The notes under the pieces: generated by a model
Database searches by the model: none
What the model saw: the letters and a program-made list of their open reading frames with translations, nothing else
Told to the model about the DNA's origin: nothing
Assembly: GCA_963971305.1 (NCBI GenBank)
Contig: OZ020313.1
Coordinates: 55,314,203-55,378,202 of the forward strand
Source: Arcuatula senhousia
Taxonomy: Eukaryota > Mollusca > Bivalvia > Mytilida > Mytilidae
DNA: 64,000 bases
Reading direction: 5' to 3'
Shown here: positions 1-11,925 of the stretch, piece by piece
How the letters are laid out: every line of letters starts with the position of its first letter
Position numbering within the stretch: the stretch's first letter is position 1
Program-made: the position numbers and the translations under genes

Positions 1-815
1 ATGTACTACATGTTAGTAATGATCTGATAAGACCGACTTGTAAACATTGTACTATTTATAAACTTGTCAGGTGATCGATTTAGTTACCTGACGCATAGTT
101 GTACATTAAAGCCACTTATGCTTAATTATGTATGAATTAATTAAATATATTATATATATTAGACTGGCTTATCAGTGTAAGTAAAACATTGAAAAAGAAA
201 AAAAAAGGTGAATTGAACTTCCTATAATTAAAAACTATCATTATTTTCTGTTCATCGGCTGACTGGAGACCATACCTAGTACAAAAAGACCTAGTACATT
301 CAATATAGACAGCATTTGGTATATAATTTCAGTTTATTATATTCTCCATTCCTCTTTTTACATATTGTAATTTAATTTAACCATGATGTAAAAGATGATA
401 TTGTGGAAAAAAAATGTTTTTGCCAACCATGAAGATGTATCGCTCCTTTCTCAGGTTATGATACTGCAGTGAAGTATTTCCATATGAATAGAAATAAAAT
501 AAACATAGATACTGGGCTTAATTAGCGTAGTATGAAAATTTGGTAAGATCAAATAAGAATATATGGATGCGAAAAAAAAATATATTTGTCAGAAGTGGGA
601 TTCGAACCCACGCCTGGAGAACTAGACTGCGACCTGAACGCAGCGCCTTAGACCACTCGGCCATCCTGAAAGGTTAATAATACATAAATATTTTAAATAT
701 TTATAGATTAGTTCAATTATATTTTTTTTACAAATATTTGTGAAGTTAATTTTTAACCAACAAAACTTTAAGATAGTAGCGCAAGAGAGATAACTCAATT
801 TTAAGCCAAAACTTG
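1..815. repeat. Segmental duplication, copy 1 (tRNA-Leu block)
   Basis: This stretch matches 28317-29180 in the same orientation almost base for base. Small indels separate the two, for example about 15 bases present near 175-190 here and absent from the other copy. The match ends near 815, at a run ending cttgtttcttaat. Because the match already holds at base 2, the duplicated block probably continues to the left of the window. The other copy sits just upstream of a serpin gene, so a serpin paralogue may lie beyond the left edge; that is inference. Confidence 0.9.
588..670 (-). tRNA. tRNA-Leu (anticodon CAG), probably degenerate copy
   Basis: An 83-nt type II tRNA with a D arm, anticodon loop TTCAGGT on a CTGCG/CGCAG stem, a long variable arm and a T loop TTCGAAT. 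The anticodon CAG reads the leucine codon CTG. A run of nine T follows the 3' end (plus strand 572-580) and would stop RNA polymerase III. Compared with the copy at 28909-28991, the first base is T instead of G, which breaks the first acceptor pair, and one variable-arm pair (CTGG/CCAG) has become CTAG/CCAG. Both changes disrupt pairing, so this copy may be decaying. Confidence 0.85.
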
Positions 816-946
816 TTTCTTAATCAAAAAATGTCCAATCAACATAATCATTGTAAAATTTGTCATCATATATACACATCACTTAAAACAACAATTTTAC
901 AAATTACAAATTAAAAAATTATAGTCTTTTTGAAATTTCAGTATGT

Positions 947-1039
947 CTTGCACGCGGAACCAGCTTGAAACTTTCACAAAAGATGTGTTTTAGTAATATA
1001 ATTTTTTGAATAAAATATGGAGCTGGTTCCGCGTGCAAG
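947..1039. repeat. Perfect 19-bp inverted repeat, GC-rich arms
   Basis: cttgcacgcggaaccagct at 947-965 is matched exactly by its reverse complement at 1021-1039, with a 55-bp AT-rich spacer. The arms are much richer in GC than their surroundings. No target-site duplication was identified. It could be a small fold-back element or a transcribed hairpin. Confidence 0.8.
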
Positions 1040-1486
1040 GCTATACTTCCGGGAGGGATATATATCACTCATTTGTGCCACTTTCCCATAGACACAATGT
1101 TAAAATCATTTGTGGTGGTTCATTTCAAGCACCATTTACTAAAAAATAAAAAAAACTTTTTAACTTCAGACGTTTATTTTCAAAAAATAGAAAGATTAAC
1201 CTTTCCAACGAGATATTATGTGACTGAATTTACTTAATTTTAATTTTGACTTTCGCGGTGGGCTGAAAAAGGGTCTTATCGCAACCCATCCTTTAGCGTG
1301 AAACTAGTTTTAAGAACATTAAACTACTTCTACTAGTGTTTACTTAAAACAACTTCAGTGTGAACGCGGCCTTATATTCAATGAGTCAGTGCACATATCC
1401 TGTTTTATTGCAATCGACACTAAGTAATATTTTAAAGATTTTTGATAAAGACAAAAAATAAAGAAGGAATGTGTCCATTGGACACA

Positions 1487-2170
1487 AATGCCCCCACTAG
1501 GCACCAAACAGGAAGAAGCAAAGGTGTACCAAAGGGGTAATCAGTATCATAAAACCGTGAAGACAAAGACAAAACCGGCAGACAAAAAATCATCACAACA
1601 AAACAAACCACATAACAACACAAAACACACACACATAACAACAAAACCGCATTCAGCAACGCGAACTCAAGTCGAAACGAGAGTGAACTCTGGTGCTCCG
1701 GAAGAGTAAGCAGTTCCTGCTTGCTATAGCACACCCGTCACGTTGCCAAAGATCGATTAAGTGTTGGTCAAATCCGGAAAGGATGACATTACAAAACTCT
1801 ATGTCAAACCAACATCTGTGCTCATCTGAGAGATAGAAATCCCGTATTTGCATACTTTGTCTTCACGGTTTTATGATACTGATTACCCCTTTGGTACACC
1901 TTTGCTTCTTTCAAGCACATGATGTCGTCCGTAAAATTTCTTGAGTGATGACAACAACCTGGGAGCAACGTACCCCTGTGTTAACAATTTGCTTGTCAGC
2001 CGTGTAGTTCTATCAAGGAAGTCGTTGTACTCCCCACATGCTCTGGAATAACGAATCAATTGTGATACGTAAACTCCATATGCTGGAGCGGACGGAATGT
2101 TGCTACACAGAAAGGGAAAGTTAACTATTGGAAAGTTGAAGTCATCACGTTTGTCATAGAGCTTTGTACA
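1487..2170 (-). mobile_element. Reverse-transcriptase element, 3' part (5'-truncated)
   Basis: The minus strand encodes the C-terminal end of a reverse transcriptase (key stretches FNFPIVNFPF, SNIPSAPAYGVYVSQLIRYS, SLKKFYGRHHVL at about 1900-2170), followed by the 3' untranslated region that recurs throughout this window. The recognisable 3' end reads, in the element's own sense, from ctccggagcaccagag-like sequence to a terminus resembling cattggtgcctctttgcttc. The same 3' region is attached to the longest copy at 7285-9835, which identifies the family. The frame is interrupted and no complete protein is possible here. Confidence 0.75.
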
Positions 2171-2990
2171 AAGAGTTGATGTCTGACAGACCTGAAAGTC
2201 ACTTAGGACATACAGTTTGTAATACTGAACCATCCTACAAAGTTTCAAATCATTTTCATGTATGGTTCCTGAGAAAAGCTTTACGGATATTTTCAAAATC
2301 ATTTTCACATATTTTTACATCAGTCTTAGTCACAAACAGGAAGTAGATGTCGGACAGGTATCAAAATCGCTTATGACGTATAGTTTGTCATACTTAAACA
2401 TCCTACCACGTTTCAAATCATTCGCATGTACAGTTCCTAAGAAAAGCTTGACGAAAATTTTCATAGTCATTTTCACATATTTTCACATTCTCCTAAGTCC
2501 CAAACAGGAAGTAGATGTCCGACAGGTCTGAAAATCACTTAGGGTATACAGTTTGTCCTACTGAACCACCCTACCACGTTTCAAATCATTCTCATGTACA
2601 TCCTGAGAAAAGCTTTACGGATATTTTCAAAATCATGTTCACATATTTTCACATCAGTCTTAGTCAAAAACAGGAAGTAGATGTCGGACAGGTCTCAAAA
2701 TCGCTTATGACGTATAGTTTGTCATACTTAAACATCCTACCAAGTTTCAAATCATTCTCATGTACGTCCTGAGAAAAGCTTGAAGAAAATTTTCATCGTC
2801 ATGTTCACATATTTTCACATTTGCCTAAGTCCCAAACAGGAAGTAGATGTCCAACAGGTATGAAAATCGCTTAGGACGTACAGGTTGTCATACTGAACAA
2901 TCCTACCAAGTTTCAAAGCATTCTCATGTACGGTTCCTGAGAAAAAAACTTGACGGAAATTCGTACGGACATGAGTTAAACTTAATGCAT
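2165..2990. repeat. 168-bp tandem repeat, about 5 copies
   Basis: The landmark gtagatgtc recurs at about 2175 (variant), 2343, 2511, 2677 and 2843, giving units of 166-168 bp. Each unit contains tcctgagaaaagctt and aaaatcgctta. The array abuts the reverse-transcriptase fragment on its left. Short open frames across it are a by-product of the repetition. Confidence 0.85.
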
Positions 2991-3082
2991 CCCCCTTATG
3001 TCGGCGCGGGGGCATAAAAATGTTTCCACAATGTTGTCAAACAAATCCATACAAAAACCAATCAAAATACTGAAAGTCTTTA

Positions 3083-3283
3083 TAGCCGGGATTGTCTTCA
3101 AATTTAAAGATTGTTTATGTTTAGTATAAAGGTAGAGTAGTAATTGTATAAAGGAAACGGAACTACATGTATTATTGATATGTAAATTGACATGTAATGA
3201 GTCAACACGAGCATCAGCTAGCTTTTGAATGGTCAGTTACTGAAAAAGACATATAGCCGTGGCTACAGCGATTATCCCGGCTA
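3083..3283. mobile_element. Short TIR element (MITE-like), about 200 bp
   Basis: Terminal inverted repeats tagccgggattgtc (3083-3096) and gattatcccggcta (3270-3283) are flanked by TA. A diverged, end-damaged relative is at 46245-46436. There is no coding capacity, so this is a non-autonomous DNA element. Confidence 0.65.
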
Positions 3284-3904
3284 AAATGGTTAAATAGGTT
3301 ATGATGTATATCGATATTTCAAGATGTAACCTCTTATCAGCAGCATATGACTCAAAGGATTGGAAGGTATAGAATGAAAAGCACCCAAAGCCAAACGGTT
3401 CGAACAGGAAAGCCAAATACAGTACCGAGGATATCGAACATGTGCAGTATCAGGACCGAAACCTGGTATTAATGTTTGCTGAATTGTTCGTCGGTTCTAA
3501 AAGATATAGCAGCCTTACTAGCTCGTCAATATTTTTAATGATGCTAATAATAAAGGTTGATCATTCGAGTGTAAAAAGCCCGAAAACAAGTGAAAAGGCA
3601 ATAAAGGCCAATAGCAAAAAGAAAAAAAAAAGAACAACAGTACAATGAACCACATAACAAGCCAAATCACAATCAGTGATGCCAGCTTAATATGGATCGA
3701 GCTCAAGAGTTCACATGGGTGAGAAGGATATTTAAAAAAAGACACAACATAAAATTTCAATTGATTTATAATCTATAATTTTTTGTTTGCTTACTTTTCT
3801 GATATGGTATGATGTTTGTTTATATTCTATATATCATTAAAAAGTAACAAATACGTGTGTCTTGAAGTGTTGAATTTGCCCCTTTTAGAACTACGTTTTG
3901 GTTT
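3284..3904. other. Gene-free stretch
   Basis: AT-rich sequence with an A-rich run near 3620-3632. No splice-bounded coding segment, RNA gene or clear repeat was recognised. Confidence 0.5.
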
Positions 3905-4195
3905 CTGTGTGTTAAGAATAATTATCCGAATGCCAAAGGTCCGAAAGTGCATGATGTCTTCCGGAAAATTTCTTGAGTGAAGACAGCAACCGAGGAGCAA
4001 CATAACCCTGTAAGAGCAATTTTTGCGTCAGACGTGTCGCTCTGCTAAGGAAATCGATGCAAGTCGCGCACGCTCTGGAGAAACGAATCGATTGGGATAC
4101 GTAAACTCCACAAGCTGGAGCAGACGGAATGTTGCTACACAAGAATTAAGGGAAAGTTGACGATTGGAAAGATGAAGTTATCACGTTTGTTTTCA
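3905..4195 (-). mobile_element. Reverse-transcriptase element fragment
   Basis: The minus strand again encodes the conserved C-terminal block of the same family as 1487-2170 (SNIPSAPACGVYVSQSIRFS, SSLKKFSGRHHAL), here in a short frame from about 4142 down to 3912. It directly abuts a LINE fragment of another family at about 4196. Truncated at both ends. Confidence 0.75.
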
Positions 4196-6175
4196 TTTCC
4201 ACTCCGTAGTTTTCGAGTTTGAGTAGTAATCTTGAATGTGGAACCATGTCGAAAGCTTTTGCGAAATCAAGAAGTATTATGACAACCCGTGAACCCTCGG
4301 TAAAGCGTCTAGCTATCTCCTGTACAGTGATGATAAGTTGAGTTTCACACGATCGCTTGTTTCTAAGCCTATGTTGAGCATCTGATAAAATTCTGTTGTT
4401 GTCAAAGTGGTTCATTATGCTGCTGTGGACGATATGTTCTATGATGTTGCAGGAAAACAGGTCGGTAGTTTTTTGCTATGTGTCTTTCCCCTTTTTTAAA
4501 TATAAGGACCGTCAGTGCATCTCTCGAATCTTGTGGGACCTCTCCAGTCTGAAGAGAGAACGTGAATATATAGGTAAATAGTTGGTCAGCAGATGCTTTG
4601 AGTATAATTGCTGGGATACCGTCTAGTCAAGTTGCCTTACGAGGTGTTTGGTTCATAAGGAGTTTCATTACCCACTATTCTCTATAATTGTCAAGTGCCT
4701 AGGTCCTTTATCTGGGGTGTCTGTTCTCCATAATTGTCAGTTGCCTAGGTCCTTTATCTGGGATGTCTGTTCTCCATAATTGTCAATTGCCTAGGTCCTT
4801 TATCTGGGATGTCTGTTCTCCATAATTGTCAGTTGCCTAGGTCCTTTATCTGGGATGTCTGTTCTCCATAATTGTCAAGTGCCAAGGTCCTTTATCTGGG
4901 ATGTCTGTTCTCCATAATTGTCAGTTGCCTAGGTCCTTTATCTGGGATGTCTATTCTCCATAATTGTCAAGTGCCAAGGTCCTTTATCTGGGATGTCTGT
5001 TCTCCATAATTGTCAGTTGCCTAGGTCCTTTATCTGGGATGTCTGTTCTCCATAATTGTCAATTGCCTAGGTCCTTTATCTGGGATGTCTGTTCTCCATA
5101 ATTGTCAAGTGCCAAGGTCCTTTATCTGGGATGTCTGTTCTCCATAATTGTCAGTTGCCTAGGTCCTTTATCTGGGATGTCTGTTCTCCATAATTGTCAG
5201 TTGCCTAGGTCCTTTATCTGGGATGTCTGTTCTCCATAATTGTCAAGTGCCTAGGTTCTTTATCTGGGATGTCTGTTCTCCATAATTGTCAGTTGCCTAG
5301 GTCCTTTATCTGGTATGTCTGTTCTCCATAATTGTCAAGTGCCAAGGTTCTTTATCTGGGATGTCTGTTCTCCATAATTGTCAGTTGCCTAGGTACTTTA
5401 TCTGGGATGTCTGTTCTCCATAATTGTCAGTTGCCTAGGTCCTTTATCTGGGATGTCTGTTCTCCATAATTGTCAAGTGCCAAGGTCCTTTATCTGGGAT
5501 GTCTGTTCTCCATAATTGTCAGTTGCCTAGGTCCTTTATCTGGGATGTCTGTTCTCCATAATTGTCAGTTGCCTAGGTCCTTTATCTGGGATGTCTGTTC
5601 TCCATAATTGTCAGTTGCCTAGGTCCTTTATCTGGGATGTCTGTTCTCCATAATTGTCAGTTGCCTAGGTCCTTTATCTGGGATGTCTGTTCTCCATAAT
5701 TGTCAAGTGCCAAGGTCCTTTATCTGGGATGTCTGTTCTCCATAATTGTCAGTTGCCTAGGTCCTTTATCTGGGATGTCTGTTCTCCATAATTGTCAGTT
5801 GCCTAGGTCCTTTATCTGGGATGTCTGTTCTCCATAATTGTCAGTTGCCTAGGTCCTTTATCTGGGATGTCTGTTCTCCATAATTGTCAGTTGCCTAGGT
5901 CCTTTATCTGGGATGTCTGTGAGGGTTTCTTTGCTCTGTTAATAACGATTCGAATAGGTCATTTAGTATGTTGGATTTACTTTTGTTGTTGCTTGGCAAG
6001 AAACCATCCTTGTCTTTAAGATGGGCTTCTTCAATGAATGGCATTTGCTCATTATGAGGGTCCCAAATTTCTTTTCGTGTTTTCTTTTTTCGAACAACTA
6101 TCATGTATTCTTTGTTTGCATTTCTTATCTCCAACTGAACTTCTTTTTGGAGTCGTCTGTATAAATGTTCTTGTC
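4196..6175 (-). mobile_element. LINE reverse-transcriptase fragment interrupted by a minisatellite
   Basis: Two pieces of one LINE reverse transcriptase frame lie on the minus strand in the expected order. The upstream piece, about 6134-5922, has DKDGFLPSNNKSKSNILNDL. The downstream piece, about 4660-4196, has LDGIPAIILKASADQ and then the catalytic-region block IILLDFAKAFDMVPHSRLL. Between them sits the 46-bp tandem array 4677-5921, whose unit is itself this LINE's coding sequence. An in-frame stop is also present near 4625. The copy is dead and lacks both ends. The best fit is a Jockey/CR1-type non-LTR element, by motif only. Confidence 0.8.
4677..5921. repeat. 46-bp minisatellite, about 27 copies
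   Basis: The unit begins ttctccataattgtca and ends tttatctgggatgtctg; 1245 bp divided by 46 gives 27 copies. The first unit is degenerate (ttctctataattg). Most units carry cagttgcctagg; at least six carry caagtgccaagg, two carry caattgcctagg and two have caagtgcctagg. The unit is not a multiple of three, so it destroys the reading frame of the LINE in which it sits. Read on the minus strand it encodes TDIPDKGPRQLTIMENR, which joins the LINE frame on both sides. Confidence 0.95.
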
Positions 6176-6347
6176 TATCTTACAACTGACCAAACATCAA
6201 CTGAAAGGACACACCATTACAGAACAAACCAATACCCGCTAAGAATGAATCAAGCTCTCTGTTGCGGACAACAGCTTGAAACAATTATTTCTGGGTCAAA
6301 TAATATACAAGTATGTTGATACCTCTGTGTATTTTTCAGTCAATTAA

Positions 6348-7018
6348 AGGCATATTGTCTACGGCAAACTCATTTTTTTTACCCCTCAATTTTTTGGTGT
6401 CAATTAGACCAAAATGCAATAAAATGAATATTGAAAAACAAATTTGCTACAAATTTTGCCTCGAAAGTAGTTTACTTTGATCAAAATAGCTCGACAATAT
6501 TGATTGATATTTTATTTACCTGCACTACGTCACATTGACACATATTTAGACTGAGTAGTTTTAACACGGACACTAAGCGGAATCTCGAGTTTTGTCCCCG
6601 AATACATTGATATGTTGAAAAAATACCGATATTTTTCGTGTTCACCTTTTAAATAACATTCAAAAATTAATACAGGCAATAATTGTCAGTTTTATTCATT
6701 AAGTAGCTCTAATATTCGGTTGCCGTTTAAATTTTCTTCCGAGCTAAAACTTCGAGAAACAGATTATGCACCACGTGCAAGAACTATTGAAGTTTTCAAT
6801 CAAAGAAAGTATAGTGCGCATGCTTGCAGCTCATCTACATCTCATGAATATGAATTTTTGTAAAGCTTTACAAATATTATTTATTTTTCAATTTTTTAAG
6901 TAATAAAGAACCCTAGTGGTATTTTGAAAGTTTGTATCTTTCTAAATAAACAAAACGAATAGTCTGACGACAATTTTTTGGTTTTACAAAAAAATATTTT
7001 TTCGTAGACAATATGCCT
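6348..7018. mobile_element. 671-bp TTAA-flanked TIR element, copy 1
   Basis: The 16-bp ends AGGCATATTGTCTACG and their exact inverse bound the element, with TTAA on both sides (6344-6347, 7019-7022). A second copy of identical length is at 30898-31568 and appears identical on reading. TTAA targets are typical of the piggyBac superfamily (also Sola3). There is no coding capacity, so it would need a transposase supplied elsewhere. The near-identity suggests recent movement. Confidence 0.9.
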
Positions 7019-7284
7019 TTAATTGTTTATACCATTTTTTAATATTGCTGTGGTATTATGGGGAGTGATATTGTGGGAAATACCTGTCCTCAGTCTTCAT
7101 TTACTTGATATTCAGAAAGCTCCCTACTATCAATAGCACTCAAGGCAAGAATATAGTCCAATCAGACATTGTTTATGCTAGTCACATGAGGTCGTCATGT
7201 TGACCTCGTTTTGGTTGCTGCCAAAGTTAATTCAAAGTGAAAAAAAAATGTTGTTTTGATCAGGCCTGTGTGAATTGTTTAAAT

Positions 7285-9835
7285 ACTGAAGTAAAGATGC
7301 ACCAATTGGGCATTCAAGTGTCAAAAGTCCGATGGGCAACCAGTAAACACAAACAAAAACAACACGAAGAAACACAAAAATCAACCGAACGAAATCAACA
7401 ATGCGAACTCAAGTCGTGACAAGAGTGAACTCAGCTGCTCCAGCAAAGTAAGCGCTTCCTGCTTGCTAAAGCACACCCGTAGTGCTGTTAATCTCCAATT
7501 CAGTGTGTCAAATCCGGTGAAGAAGACAACACAAATTTCCACGACAATCCAACATCTGCATTTATTTGAGAGATAGAAATCATATATTTGTCTACTTGTG
7601 CACGGTGTCTATCGTAAAATGTCTTGAGTGAAGACAGCAACTATGGAGCACGTTTCAGACGTGATGCTCTGCCAAGGAAATCAATGTAATTCCCGCAAAC
7701 TCTGGAGTAACGGATCAACTGTGATACGAAGACTCCATAAGCAGTAGCGGACGCAATGTTGCTACACAAAAAAGAAAGGGAAAGTTGACGATTGGAAAGT
7801 TGAAGTCATCACGTTTGTCCTAAAGCTTTGTTGAAAGCCTTTTGAGAGTCAATTTCGAGATGTAGATCTAAATAAGAAGCAGACTTCCTAGAATCCGTTG
7901 TGTCCTTTATTTCAAGCTCCCGGGGATAAACGAGATGGAGAAAGTCACCGAATCGAGAATTGTTTAGTGAAAGGACATCAGCGATATAACGGAACGTGAG
8001 GTTGAAAGAGAGATCTTAGTCTACAATCTTTTTTGTCTAGAAGAGATTGTAAGAAGTCTGTTTCATATGAATGTAGAAACAAATCAGCAAGCAAAGGTGC
8101 ACAATTAATGCCCATAGGAATCCCTATTGTTTGCCGGAAAATACGTCCACCAAACTGAACAAATTTGTTGTTGATAAGAAATTGAATATGTCGACTATTT
8201 GGTCTTCTGTGTATTTGTTCTTTTTCTTCGACTCATTGATAACAAAGTTAGTCTTCCTGTAATAGACTACCAAATATTTGTATCTGCGTTTTCTTTTTGA
8301 AAAAGCTGCGTTTAATCAGCTTTGCCAATCGTGATTTGAGTTGTTCATGCGGAATAGAAGTGTAAAGAGTGGAGAAATAGAAAATTCTGATGCTGTTGCA
8401 AGTTGAAACTGATTTTGAGTTAAAAATCTAAAACAGTTCTTTCGAATTCTTCAGGATCCACATTTGGTCGACACCATTTCTAGAATAACAACAATCGTAA
8501 TATTTCTGGAGGCTGGATTTTTTGCAGTTAGTATTGAAGTCAATAGAAATGAAACAGGTTTAGAGGTACATTTTGATCCCTGCAATGAAACGCTGTTTAT
8601 ATGGATTTTTATGTAATTTTAAGGAATCCAATACAAGGATGGAATGTCAACACCAACAGAGAGCCCGAAGGAGGAAATGACAGATTTGTGATTGTAAATA
8701 ACTTCCTCCTTAGACGGTGTTGTAGCTGTGTGTGTGGTGCTATTGCTGGTACGACCAATTCCTAGCTCAGCTGTCAAGCAGTCAACAAAGTGTTTCTTGC
8801 ACACAAAAATGCTATTTGATGCTTTGTCTGCAGGTACAACACTACGTATATTTGTCATGTAAGGTGGACAGTGTTTCTGCAGCGTTGTTAAAAATGGTTG
8901 TTGCTTTAGTGCTCATTGAGCCCTTCAAAGAATTGACTCTTTTCAAAATCAATGACCTCACAGTTTTAACCCACTCCAACAAAACGTCATTTTCTTTTTC
9001 TTGTTCTTTCTTGGCCCATTTTCTGGCATAGTCTTCAACTGAATCCATAATTGTTTTAAAATCATGGTTCCAGTTAATTCGTCTAGATCTAGGCTCACCG
9101 TATTTTGGTCCTTTAGCCAAAACATCGCGAAGTAAGTCATTTTCCACGATGATCAGGTCACAAGTGATAACGTTGCCAGAGGGACCATAATTGAATGGGG
9201 ACTTTTTTTCACGAGAGCAGTCTGGAGGTTTTGCTTTGAGGTCATTGATTTGGAAATCCTGCAACACTTTTTTGTCATTGAAAACCTTGGGTGCAAAAGT
9301 GGAAGTATAAGTATAATAGATGATTGGAATACTTTTGTCTTTGAAATAAGGAGGAATATGTCCCGTAACAGATTTATAATGTAGAATATTTCCTAAATAA
9401 AAGGCATCCAAACCTTTGTTTAAAAAGGGAAGTGAGAAAAAAGAACGGCTGTCTTAATTATTTTTTGTGGCACTCCGACCGGTTTGAATATGTGTTTGTA
9501 ACCGATATCAAGATCAGTAGCAGTAAATCCGTAAAGGTTGGAATTCAGGTCAGTGACTGGATTTTCAAGACACTGTTTATACAAGGTATTAAGTTTCGAA
9601 AGGGATATGGAATACAATTTAGTGCGAATGTAATGAATCCCTAGTGGCTTTTGGACAAACGGTAGCAATTCATTTATTGTAACATCGCAGAGCTTTGGTG
9701 CATTGTAATTACGATGACCACGACTGCGTTTCCGTTTCTCTGTTATTAAAAAGAGATTCATCACATTCACATCATTGCATCTAGGGCTGGACAAATTGCA
9801 TTTACTTCCGATGTTGTCGCTGCACCCAAAAGGTA
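7285..9835 (-). mobile_element. Longest copy of the dispersed reverse-transcriptase element
   Basis: Minus-strand coding sequence in broken frames. An N-terminal part (about 9794-9420) is followed, across a single-base frameshift near 9415, by a second frame (about 9411-8842, with PPYFKDKSIPIIYYTYTSTF and ARKWAKKEQEKE). A third overlapping frame runs to about 8619 (VVPADKASN, PSLYWIP). The polymerase core near 8150-8050 contains RQTIGIPMGINCAPLLADLF; the YxDD region near 7990-8000 is mutated. The C-terminal block and 3' untranslated region follow down to a terminus near 7285. The family resembles Penelope-like or a related endonuclease-poor reverse transcriptase, but assignment is uncertain. 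It is inactive: several stops and shifts. Confidence 0.75.
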
Positions 9836-10019
9836 GTGCGGTTACCAGTCATCTTATCCAGAATTCTTCTCTTTCTCTACGGAAAAATGTACTCAACGTG
9901 GGATTGTTCTTTGTATGGTAAATTTTCTCCAGAATGCAAACTCTCAAGGACAAAATGGAATGGTCAGGCTGTTTGAAATGTTGGTAGACAAAAGAAAAAT
10001 TGTCGTTGTTGACGCCTGA

Positions 10020-10130
10020 CCTATATATGTTATGTCTGTTATGTACTGTTTTAAATCATAAATGTTAATTGTCATTGCCTGCAAAGGTCCTTGATTGGCT
10101 GAAATAAGATAATGTCTAATGTCTAATGTC
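10020..10130 (+). mobile_element. LINE 3' tail with (AATGTCT)n end
   Basis: The sequence cctgcaaaggtccttgattg followed by about three aatgtct repeats has the form of LINE 3' ends in this window: a short conserved tail ending in a simple repeat. No coding part remains. Confidence 0.5.
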
Positions 10131-10329
10131 TATATATTTATATAAGTGTTACCATACTGAATAGCACGAAGGGGGCCCTTCTAGGGAATTCTTGTCCTAT
10201 AAAACATATTTGACCTTAACGAGTGCAACCTCCGGTTCCCTATTCATCACAATTCACATTTAATTATAAGGTATCCTTATGAGTTGAAGGCGAATTGTTT
10301 TCCTACAACTGAATTTATACGTTCGATAC

Positions 10330-10925
10330 GAGTGCCAACTTCTGGCCTTCTGTGCATCCCAATATTCAAAAAGATACCCTATGGAAAATTATGGACTCAC
10401 AAATTCTCATCCTTGACTTTCCTCTTCAGTTTATAAACAAAAGGTTCTGCAGAGGTAGAAGGGAGGGTCCATGTACTACCATACCTATTTGACGAATGCG
10501 AGCATCTACTTTAGGTTATCTGTACATCACAATTCAAGACGATACCTGATATACCATTATGGGAAAACATCATCCACTCTCACCATTCACTTTCCATTTA
10601 ATTATCATAGGATCCATATTGAGTTTTCTTGTGAAACAAAACCTATATAACTAATATTCTAATTATCTGCACATGTGCATAACAATTGAAAAGGTATCCT
10701 CTGGACCATTACTGGCACACATCGGCCCCTCTTCAACTTCCCTTTCAGTTTATTTCCTATATGAACCTATGTTGCTGACAGAAGATCCTTGTCTTATAAA
10801 ACCAAAATGTCTCAGTGCATCGCAATTTCAAATGGAATCTAATGGACTACCGTAATACACATATCGATCCCTCCTCTTTTCTTCTCCGTGAAATTGTCTT
10901 GAGATCCTTATGAAGCTGTAGGCGA
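10330..10925 (-). repeat. Diverged ~140-170-bp tandem repeats, minus orientation
   Basis: Landmarks resembling the complement of atggtccatagggtac recur at about 10361, 10531, 10684 and 10824. These are the same repeats as 10926-11925 but inverted, so the two blocks meet head to head near 10925. Confidence 0.6.
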
Positions 10926-11925
10926 ACCGCCTATTATGGTCCATAGGTTTCAATTTTGAATATTACTTAACATAAAACGCATAGGTTTTGTAGCACAATG
11001 ATATGCTTGGGACTAGATAGACATTGATAAGAAAGGAGGGAAAGCATTTATCTATTATGGTCCATAGGGTACATTTTGAAATAGTGTCAGATCTAAAACC
11101 TTTAGAGTTCACTCGTATCTGAAGCATGCGTTTTGTAACAAAACGACCCCCTTCAATACCTGGAGAACACAATATACATTAATTGGAAAGGGGTCAAGGG
11201 AAGGGGAACGGCATATGCCTTAATGCCACATATGGTCCTTTTTAACATATCTGGACATAAAACTGGAGTCGTGCACTCGTATCAAAATCATAGGTTTTGT
11301 AGAGCAACTACCCACTTCAGTATTCACAGGACAAAATGATTATTGATTGGTGATCATGAGGAGGAAATTATGTGCCTATTATGGTCCATATGGTATGTTT
11401 GGGAATAGTGCTAGACATAAAATCGAAAGATTGCAGTCTTATCAAAAGTAAAGGTTTTATAACACATGGATGCCCCTTCAATATCCATAGGAAACCATGG
11501 ACATTGAAAGGAGAGCGGGGTCTAGGAAGGAGTGACGGCATATGCCTATAATGGTCCACAGGGTACATATTTGAACAGTGCTAAACATGACACCGGAGGA
11601 GTGCATTCGTATTCAAAGCATAGGTGTGTATAATAAGTCCCCACTCCAATATCCACGGGACCCCATGATTATTGATAAGATAGTGTGACATGGGTAGGGG
11701 GCGGCATATGCATTTATTCATCCGGAGGGTACGTTTGTGAAATGTACTAGACATACAAACATAAGTGTGCGCTTTGAACAGAAGCTACAATTTTATACAA
11801 CAAGGACCTCACTCAATATGCACAGGACCCCATGGACATAGATAGTACATGTGGGATCTGGGGAGGGGTACGGCTGATGCTTATGATGGTCCACAGAGTA
11901 CATTTTTAACAGTGCTTCGTATCAC
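10926..11925 (+). repeat. Diverged ~167-bp tandem repeats, plus orientation
   Basis: atggtccatagggtac-like landmarks occur near 10935, 11051, 11228, 11383, 11549, 11716 and 11884; most spacings are 155-177 bp. Each unit has an acataaaa segment, a cactcgta segment and a caggaccccatgg-like segment. Units are well diverged, so the array is old. Confidence 0.7.

Noticed and set aside
1488..1709. Lys/Thr-rich open frame
   Set aside because: It is antisense to the 3' untranslated region of the dispersed reverse-transcriptase family; its counterparts at other copies are not conserved as protein.
4677..5921. Regular 46-bp repetition resembling a CRISPR array
   Set aside because: No unique spacers: the whole unit repeats, it lies in a eukaryotic LINE, and its sequence is LINE coding sequence.
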